From assembly GCA_903862955.1 (NCBI GenBank), contig CAIPAH010000004.1, positions 62,001 to 126,000 of the forward strand: DNA of 64,000 nucleotides, given 5' to 3'. How positions within the stretch are numbered: the first letter of the stretch is position 1; each line of letters starts with the position of its first letter. Source of the stretch: an uncultured Opitutia bacterium. GTDB taxonomy: Bacteria; Verrucomicrobiota; Verrucomicrobiia; Opitutales; Opitutaceae. Both the position numbers and the translations under genes were made by a program. This document shows positions 57,711 through 64,000 of this stretch, piece after piece. The notes beneath the pieces were generated by a model. It ran no database searches and was not told the origin of the DNA. It saw only the letters and a list, made by a program, of their open reading frames with translations.

Positions 57711-58405
57711 ACCATCACCACCTCGGCCCTCCAACCCGTCCATTGCGGCAACCGGTGGCGACCGCGTTCCACGATGAGTCCGACGGCCACGCCCAAGAGA
57801 AAGGCGTTGAAATGAAACACCGGCGAATAGGACAGGAAGTTGGACGATGGCGACATGAAGGGGCCGCCCCAGAAACTGCTCAGGAACACGAACGAGACCT
57901 GCGAAATGACCCAAAAGAGCAGCCCGATCCAGAGCAACGCGGCGGCCTTCCGGGGATAGAGCCAGCGCAGGACCCACGGGAAAACGACGTAGAAGAATGC
58001 CTCGGTGGAAAGCGACCACGCGGGACCATTGAGATCGAGGGCATAGCCCGGCACCCACGACTGGAGCAGCAATGCCCCGAGCCCGACAGTGGCGGGATAG
58101 GTGCGTCCGGGCCAGAGATGGAGCGACCAGAGAAAGGCCAGGAGATAGACCGGGTAAATCCGGGCAAAACGGGCGACGTAAAATCCCTTTAGATCGAATT
58201 TTTCCACCGCCCGCGGCGCGTAGACCAACGCCATGATGAAACCGGAAAGACAGAAAAAATAACTTACGGCTTCAGGCCCTGACGCCAGCAAGCGGTGGCT
58301 GGCCCAATGGCGAAAACCCGGCAGGTCGCGTGCGTAGTGGTAGAACACCACCATCAAGGCGGCGATGAACCGGGATCCCGTGAGGGCATTAAGGTTAACG
58401 CGCAT
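57705..58405 (-). pseudogene. Acyltransferase 3 (OafA/YrhL-like), C-terminus apparently truncated
   Basis: MRVNLNALTGSRFIAALMVVFYHYARDLPGF...VSYFFCLSGFIMALVYAPR...LNGPAWSLSTEAFFYVVFPWVLR; reading then runs antisense into the 57383 gene. Confidence 0.7.
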
Positions 58406-58479
58406 TGCCCTCCGAGACTGGGGTGCTCACGGGTTTCGCCGGGCTCGTCTTGGTCGGGGACATCTCAAGGGTCCCGGCC

Positions 58480-59289
58480 TTACGCGCCCTGCAAGCCCTG
58501 CGAAAACCGGCGAACGTCGACAATGTAGGAAACATTGCGGCCGCCGTTGTAAATTCGTGTCTGGATGTCGGTGGCGGGGATGCCGAGCCGCCCAATGTAG
58601 GTTGTCAGGAATTTGGGGCTGAAAGTGAACCCGTGGTGGCTCTGGTCCGCGGCGACGGAAAGGCGCGCCATGGACTCGTCGGCGGGCACGTCGGCCGCGG
58701 GCACGTCGATCACCACCCACCGGCGGGAGATCCGGCACATTTTGTAGATGGCAAACAGCGGGAAGAAGAGGTGGTCCAGCACGGTGCTCATGAAGACCAG
58801 GTCGAACTGACGATCGGGCAGCGGGATTTGCCAATCGCTGTTGGAAAGCAGGCCGGGAGCCGGCTGGGGCAAGCCGTCGTAACGCATGAAATCGCAGTTG
58901 AAGAACCGCACATTGTCGAAGCCGAGCACGGCCCGGGCCCACTCCGCGTTCTCCAGCCACTTGGGCGCAACGTCGAGGCCGGTCACGGACTTGGCGCCGC
59001 GGCGGGCAAATTCGAAGGAGAAGAAACCGCAATTGCTCCCAATCTCCAACACCTCGAGGCCCTGCACGGAGGGCAGGAACGTACCGATGGCGTCCCACTT
59101 GGGCCGGGGACGAAGCCGCGCCGCCTCTTCAATGGTATTGTGGTCGGTCTTGTTGTCCCACGCTCCGTCCAGCATCGCGTTGGCCGCGTTGTCGGTCGTG
59201 GCGATCCCATGCTGGGGAAACGAAATGCACTGATACCAGGGTGCGCGGCGGGCAATTTCAGCTTGGAGCTGGGCAACGGTGTAGGTCAT
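58480..59289 (-). CDS. Class I SAM-dependent methyltransferase
   Basis: GLEVLEIGSNCGFFSFEFARRGAKSVTGLDVAPKWLENAEWARAVLGFDNVRFFNCDF. Confidence 0.82.
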   Translation of the reverse strand: MTYTVAQLQAEIARRAPWYQCISFPQHGIATTDNAANAMLDGAWDNKTDHNTIEEAARLRPRPKWDAIGTFLPSVQGLEVLEIGSNCGFFSFEFARRGAKSVTGLDVAPKWLENAEWARAVLGFDNVRFFNCDFMRYDGLPQPAPGLLSNSDWQIPLPDRQFDLVFMSTVLDHLFFPLFAIYKMCRISRRWVVIDVPAADVPADESMARLSVAADQSHHGFTFSPKFLTTYIGRLGIPATDIQTRIYNGGRNVSYIVDVRRFSQGLQGA

Positions 59290-59333
59290 GTGAGTCGTAG
59301 GTGAAGCCGGGGCGCCGATCGGGCCCGGGCGGC

Positions 59334-61550
59334 TCACGGCCTCTGCATCTTCAGCCACGCGCGATGGAGGTAGCGACGATGGAATTCGGCCGCCCGCCGG
59401 GAGGAGGCGTTGGGACCTTTGACGATCGAGCCATAGAGGGAAAGCAGGTACCGCGGCCGGAGTACGATCGGTGGCCACCAAGTGAAGGAGGTCCACAGAT
59501 GCTTTAGCGGGCGGCGGCCCTGCGTCGTCGAGAGCAGGTAATGCTCGGCGAGGTCCAACAGCTTGCTCGCAACGTGCCGGCGAGCCTTGAACGCGATGTC
59601 GCGGCGCTCCGCGGCGGTCAATTCATGCCAGAACTCGCTGCTCGCGATGTATTCCTCATGGTACATTTCGTCGGTGCGACTGCTGGTCTTGCTGCTCGGG
59701 ATGATCCGGAAGGCGGCCAGTGTCTGGTCGATCACGTGGAAGTGGTGGACGCGGGCGACGCGCAGCCAGAAATTATAATCCATCACCATGTGGAAGCGGG
59801 TCTCGAACATCCCGATTTCCGACAACAGGGAACGGCGCAGGAAGACGCTTTGCTGCGGGATGCAGTGCAGCTCGTCCCACCTCCAGTATTGGATGAGGTC
59901 CTTGAAGCTTCCCGCGCGGGCCTTCAGGTGGCCAGTGACTTTGGCACCGGCGTCGATCAGATCGCAGTTACCCACGACGATCTGCACGTCGGGATTCTCC
60001 TGAAAGGCGCGGGCGACGGCTTGGAATGCACCCGGACGGTACACGTCGTCGCTATTTAAATACGCCACAATCTCTCCCCGGGCCATGAGCAGGCCCTTGT
60101 TGATGGCATGGGACTGGCCGAGGTCCTTCTCGGACGACCATTGCAGGTGGCGGTATTTACGCAGGATCTGCACCGTGTGGTCCGTGGACCCGCCATCCAT
60201 GACGATGTGTTCGATGCGGGGATAATCCTGGTATAGCACGGACTTGATCGTCTCCTCGATCCACTCGGCGTGGTTGTAGGACGGCGTGACGATGGAAATG
60301 AGTGGCAACGCCGACGCCGGCTTCGGCGTTGCTGCGGGGAACGTCCGGACGGCATGACGTTCCAGCAGCCGGGCGAAGAGGTCGATATTCTGCAGGAGGA
60401 GATGATCGCGGTTGAAAACCTGTACGGCGCGCGCGCGGCAATAGTCGCTCCGCTGCCGCCAGGACGCTTCGTCCCCCATCAGGATGCGCAGTTTGTCCAC
60501 CATGTCGCCGAGGTCGCCATTGCGGAATTCCAGCTCCGGGCTGGCGGTGGCGTCGATGAGGGCGGTCTGGTCCGACACCAGCGGCACGCAGCCGTGGTGC
60601 ATGGCCTCGATGGCGACCATGCCAAAGGATTCAAAGCGAGAAGGCACCACGATGACCTTGGCGCGGCGGTAGAGCTTCTCCATCTCGTCGAAGGGCAGCG
60701 CGCCGTGGTAATGCCAGCGGGTTGGGTCGAGGTCGGTGAGGTGCCCCTCGCAGAGCTGCCAGGTGGTGCGTCCCTCGGGTTGGGGCATGTCCGGGCCGGC
60801 GAATTCCATCCGCCAATGCGGGAACTCCTCCGCCAGCGCCCGGAACGCCCGGGCGGCGAGATCGGGCCGCTTATGCTCCTGCACCAGGCGGCCGGCGAAA
60901 ATGACCAGGTTTTCCCGGGGGCCGTCCTCCGGCGTGGGTGGCGGGGAGGCAGGCGGCGCGGTGAAATTCGCCAGCACGGGGGCCGGGTCAGTCAGGCCGA
61001 AATCTTCCCGGATGATCGCGTCGATGAAGGTGGAGGTTGCCACCCGGAAGTCCGCGGCGGTCAGGCTCAGCCGCTCAAGGCTGCTGATCCGCGGCAGCAC
61101 CGGCCAGTCCACCAACCCACGTTTCACGAGGCTGTGATAGGACGTATGGTAGCGCGTGACCGTGACGACATTGTCCGGCGCGTATTGGTTGATGAAGGCA
61201 TTGACGCCGAGATGCTCGTGGCCTTCCACGAGCTCAAAGGGCTGCTCATGATGGCGGAGGAGAAAGACGCGCAGGAATTCCTGCGCCAGGGAGAAGGCAA
61301 AATTGCTGAGGTCCGCGTTTTCCGCTTGGGAGCCTCCCGCGGCGGGCCCGACCACGTTTGTTCGCGCCATCACGCGGTGGACGAGAATCCCTTCCACCAT
61401 CTGGGTATGCTCGTGATAAATTCCTTGGGAAAAAACCTCCACGTCATGACCATGCTCGAGGAGCCCCCGCGCCAGTTGCACGTAGAAGGAGGAAATGCCA
61501 CCCCAAGGCGTTTCCGGCGGATATTCACGGGTGACCAGGGCGATTCTCAC
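59334..61550 (-). CDS. GT4-GT2 two-domain glycosyltransferase
   Basis: N-term MRIALVTREYPPETPWGGISSFYVQLARGL with VVPSRFESFGMVAIEAMHHGCVPLVSD; C-term LISIVTPSYNHAEWIEETIKSVLYQDYPRIEHIVMDGGSTDHTVQIL. Confidence 0.88.
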   Translation of the reverse strand: MRIALVTREYPPETPWGGISSFYVQLARGLLEHGHDVEVFSQGIYHEHTQMVEGILVHRVMARTNVVGPAAGGSQAENADLSNFAFSLAQEFLRVFLLRHHEQPFELVEGHEHLGVNAFINQYAPDNVVTVTRYHTSYHSLVKRGLVDWPVLPRISSLERLSLTAADFRVATSTFIDAIIREDFGLTDPAPVLANFTAPPASPPPTPEDGPRENLVIFAGRLVQEHKRPDLAARAFRALAEEFPHWRMEFAGPDMPQPEGRTTWQLCEGHLTDLDPTRWHYHGALPFDEMEKLYRRAKVIVVPSRFESFGMVAIEAMHHGCVPLVSDQTALIDATASPELEFRNGDLGDMVDKLRILMGDEASWRQRSDYCRARAVQVFNRDHLLLQNIDLFARLLERHAVRTFPAATPKPASALPLISIVTPSYNHAEWIEETIKSVLYQDYPRIEHIVMDGGSTDHTVQILRKYRHLQWSSEKDLGQSHAINKGLLMARGEIVAYLNSDDVYRPGAFQAVARAFQENPDVQIVVGNCDLIDAGAKVTGHLKARAGSFKDLIQYWRWDELHCIPQQSVFLRRSLLSEIGMFETRFHMVMDYNFWLRVARVHHFHVIDQTLAAFRIIPSSKTSSRTDEMYHEEYIASSEFWHELTAAERRDIAFKARRHVASKLLDLAEHYLLSTTQGRRPLKHLWTSFTWWPPIVLRPRYLLSLYGSIVKGPNASSRRAAEFHRRYLHRAWLKMQRP

Positions 61551-64000
61551 GAGGGAAGGCGGGGTTCGCGGACGAGCTTGGTTAGGTTGGGAATACGGCG
61601 GTCCTGAGCAGCACAGAGCATTTCTTGATAGAGGTTAAGGTATCGCTCAACCATCAATTTAAGCGAGAATCGGGCCTCGGCTGACCGCCGGCAGGCAATA
61701 AAGCGCTGGCCCCGGACGAGGGGAGGCTCCCCGTCGATTTTGGCCAGCGTTGTTGCAATTGATTGATGATTAAAGGGCAGGGAGGCGAGCCAACCCAACT
61801 GAGGATCATTGATGATTTCCGGAATACCGCCGACCGCTGAGCCGAAAACCGGCCGACCGCAGGCCAAGGATTCGATGCACATATAGGGCAGGTTGTCGCT
61901 GCGGGACATTGAGAGAGTGACGTCGCACGCGCTGAAAAGATTCCGCATCGTGGCCTTGTCGCGGACATAGCCAACAGTGACGACGGGAAGACCGGCGACC
62001 TGCGCCTTGAGCTCTTCCGTGATATTGCCGACAACGACGAAGAGCAGGTTGCTGGGGCAAGGCAGCAGGCGGATCGCGGCAAGCACACAATCGAAACCCT
62101 TGCGACGATCCGACAGGTGGTTCGCCACGACGAGCGCGATGGTTTTGTCCAAGGGCAGGCCGAGAGCGTGGCGCGAGTCGGCCTGGGGTTGCGGCCGCCA
62201 GAAATCCAGGTCGACGCCGTTGTTGATGCTGATGATGGGCAAGTGGCGGAGATTGGGTGAACGCCTGGCTCGTTCTGCGAGCCAGCGCGAAGGCGTGACG
62301 ATGACCAGCGGATACGCACGGGGGGCCCGAAAAAGCGCGCGCTTGAGGTGGATGTTGAGGCGCGTGAGGTCGCTCCCGCCCAGGGCGTAACGGGCGTCTC
62401 GCGCCAAGCCGATTTGCGGGCACTTTCCGCACCCCCGCAACCAGCGCTCACAATCGTAGCTGTAACAGCAATCGCCGGTCAGCGTGTGCTCATCATGCAG
62501 CGTGATCACGAGCGGATGCTGCATGCCCAGCGGCAACAGCGTGGCCGAGTTCCAATACTGCCCGTGCATGTTGTGGATGTGCACCACATGCGCCTGACGG
62601 AGATGCGGCCATTCGAAGACTCCTTTGACGGGCGTGGGATACAGGACCTCGGTCAACCCCCAGCGGTCGCGCCAGATGGCGGCGGGCTCCCAATCGTAGG
62701 GTTTGAACGGAATGGCGAAGACGTCGTCGTCCTGTCCCTTTTTACCCCCGACCGTCAGGCTCGGCCGAAGCCCGCGCTGGCGATATTGAACGTGTAGATC
62801 GTAAGACGTGCGCTCCGCCCCGCCGATTAGGTCGTGGGTGTTGACCTGCGCAATGCGCGGCGCCGTCAGTGCGCCCGCGGGCACAAATGGCTTCATCTTT
62901 GCCCAGCAGTAAAGCCTCCGCAGCGCGCGCACCGTGGCATTGCGGAAACCGAGCCAGCGTCCCATCCCGCTGTGTCGGAAATTATCGTGCCGGCGCTGCT
63001 CGGCCGCCAGCTCGAGCGCGAAGTCGGCCTGGGCCAGCCGGGTGGTCAGCGCCGAGACTTCCGCCTCCGCCTGCGACCGCGCTGCTTCCACGGCTGCGAG
63101 TGCGTAGGCTCGCTGGGCGCTTTCCGCGACCCGCGCCGCCACGTCGGCCTGCAGCTGGCGCATCTGCGCCGCGCCTTTGTCGAGCTGGCGCCGCGCGTCA
63201 TCCAGTTCCCGGCGGAGAGAGGCCGGCAGTTGCTCCGCGGCATGGCAAAGGGCCTCCCATTGCTGGCGGGCGGACACCTCCACCGCGAGCGACTGCTGTG
63301 CCTGCTCCTTGGCGCCGGCCTCGGCAGCGACCTGATTCCGGAGGGCGGCGATTTGGACCTCGGCTTCACCGCTGAGTTTCTCCCAGCGCCGGTGGGCCGC
63401 GAACTCGGCGTCGAGCGCCTGCCGGGTTTGCCCGTGCGCAGCGATTTCGCGGTCGCGTTCTGTGATGACGACACGGATGCGCTGCTCGGCCTCGGTGAGC
63501 CGCTGGTTGAGGGCGGTCTTGGCTGCAGCCTCCGCTGCGACGTTCGCTTGGAGGGTGATGATCTGGGCTTCCGCCGCTTGACAGAGTTTTTCCCATCGCC
63601 GGTGGGCGGCGACTTCCGCCTCGAGCAGGCGCCGAGCCTCGGCCTTGGCGGCGATCTCTTGGTCGCGCTCAGCGGAAACAGCCACAACGCGCTGTTCCGC
63701 GTCCGCGAGCCGCTGGCTCGCGGCGGCCTTGGCGGCGGCCTCGGCGGCGACATCCCGCTTGAGGGCAGCAATCTGGGCCTCGGCCGCTTGACAGAGTTTT
63801 TCCCATCGCCGGTGGGCGGCGAGCTCCGCCTGGAGCAGGCGCTGGGCCTCGGCCTTCGCGGCGATCTCTCGGTCGCGCTCAGCTGAGACCGCAACAACGC
63901 GTTCTTCAACCTCCGCGAGCCGTTGATATGCGGTGGCCTTGGCGAGGGCCTCGGCGGCCATAGCTTTTTTGAAAGCGGCAATTTGAGCCTCGGCCTCGCG
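61547..64000 (-). CDS. Coiled-coil / GT4 glycosyltransferase fusion, 5' truncated by window edge
   Basis: C-term GT4 (RIAQVNTHDLIGGAERTSYDL...IEHLACGRP-like ESLACGRPVFGSAVGGIPEI); N-term ~70-aa tandem coiled-coil repeats; frame stays open to base 64000. Confidence 0.85.
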   Translation of the reverse strand, partial: REAEAQIAAFKKAMAAEALAKATAYQRLAEVEERVVAVSAERDREIAAKAEAQRLLQAELAAHRRWEKLCQAAEAQIAALKRDVAAEAAAKAAASQRLADAEQRVVAVSAERDQEIAAKAEARRLLEAEVAAHRRWEKLCQAAEAQIITLQANVAAEAAAKTALNQRLTEAEQRIRVVITERDREIAAHGQTRQALDAEFAAHRRWEKLSGEAEVQIAALRNQVAAEAGAKEQAQQSLAVEVSARQQWEALCHAAEQLPASLRRELDDARRQLDKGAAQMRQLQADVAARVAESAQRAYALAAVEAARSQAEAEVSALTTRLAQADFALELAAEQRRHDNFRHSGMGRWLGFRNATVRALRRLYCWAKMKPFVPAGALTAPRIAQVNTHDLIGGAERTSYDLHVQYRQRGLRPSLTVGGKKGQDDDVFAIPFKPYDWEPAAIWRDRWGLTEVLYPTPVKGVFEWPHLRQAHVVHIHNMHGQYWNSATLLPLGMQHPLVITLHDEHTLTGDCCYSYDCERWLRGCGKCPQIGLARDARYALGGSDLTRLNIHLKRALFRAPRAYPLVIVTPSRWLAERARRSPNLRHLPIISINNGVDLDFWRPQPQADSRHALGLPLDKTIALVVANHLSDRRKGFDCVLAAIRLLPCPSNLLFVVVGNITEELKAQVAGLPVVTVGYVRDKATMRNLFSACDVTLSMSRSDNLPYMCIESLACGRPVFGSAVGGIPEIINDPQLGWLASLPFNHQSIATTLAKIDGEPPLVRGQRFIACRRSAEARFSLKLMVERYLNLYQEMLCAAQDRRIPNLTKLVREPRLPS
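63000..63990. repeat. ~210-bp tandem DNA repeat encoding 70-aa coiled-coil units
   Basis: TTGACAGAGTTTTTCCCATCGCCGGTGGGCGGCGA recurs at ~63577 and ~63787 (210 bp apart); degenerate third unit before them. Confidence 0.85.

Noticed and set aside
57049-58405. Integrated genomic island at the tRNA(CAT) gene
   Set aside because: No integrase, no phage genes, and no obvious repeat of the tRNA 3' end within the window.
63000-63990. CRISPR-like array
   Set aside because: The repeated units are 210 bp, in frame, and encode coiled-coil protein; no short repeat/spacer structure anywhere in the window.

Overview
High-GC bacterial chromosome fragment. The gene content looks Verrucomicrobia/Opitutales-like, but this is inference and no rRNA is present. 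The window starts inside pyruvate carboxylase and ends inside a coiled-coil glycosyltransferase. Housekeeping and carbohydrate genes fill ~1-18 kb: GlyRS, AraC regulator, GH2, aldo/keto reductase, Zn-ADH and others. The most notable content is ~18.5-43.3 kb, a large corrinoid-dependent one-carbon locus. It contains a MetF-MetV fusion, an AcsE-like methyl-H4folate methyltransferase, formate-H4folate ligase, an ACP-like protein, a homocysteine methyltransferase/MTHFR fusion, one corrinoid protein (GDLHDIGKN), one RACo-type [2Fe-2S]/ASKHA corrinoid activator, a second homocysteine methyltransferase, a DUF6580-type membrane protein, and about 12 divergent uroporphyrinogen-decarboxylase(UroD)-family methyltransferase-like proteins. 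No CODH/ACS, MttB or MtaB is seen in the window. I propose a modular demethylation system: many substrate-specific UroD-type demethylases feeding one corrinoid protein, with methyl groups going to H4folate and on to formate. Flanking genes (SGNH hydrolase, heparinase-II/III-like lyase, MFS sugar symporter, two enolase-superfamily proteins, trehalase-like GH) suggest O-methylated carbohydrates as possible substrates. Other observations: several intergenic palindromic repeat families, a truncated SDR remnant, a junction of two mutually truncated genes next to a glycan cluster, and a 210-bp tandem repeat encoding a coiled coil fused to a GT4 domain.
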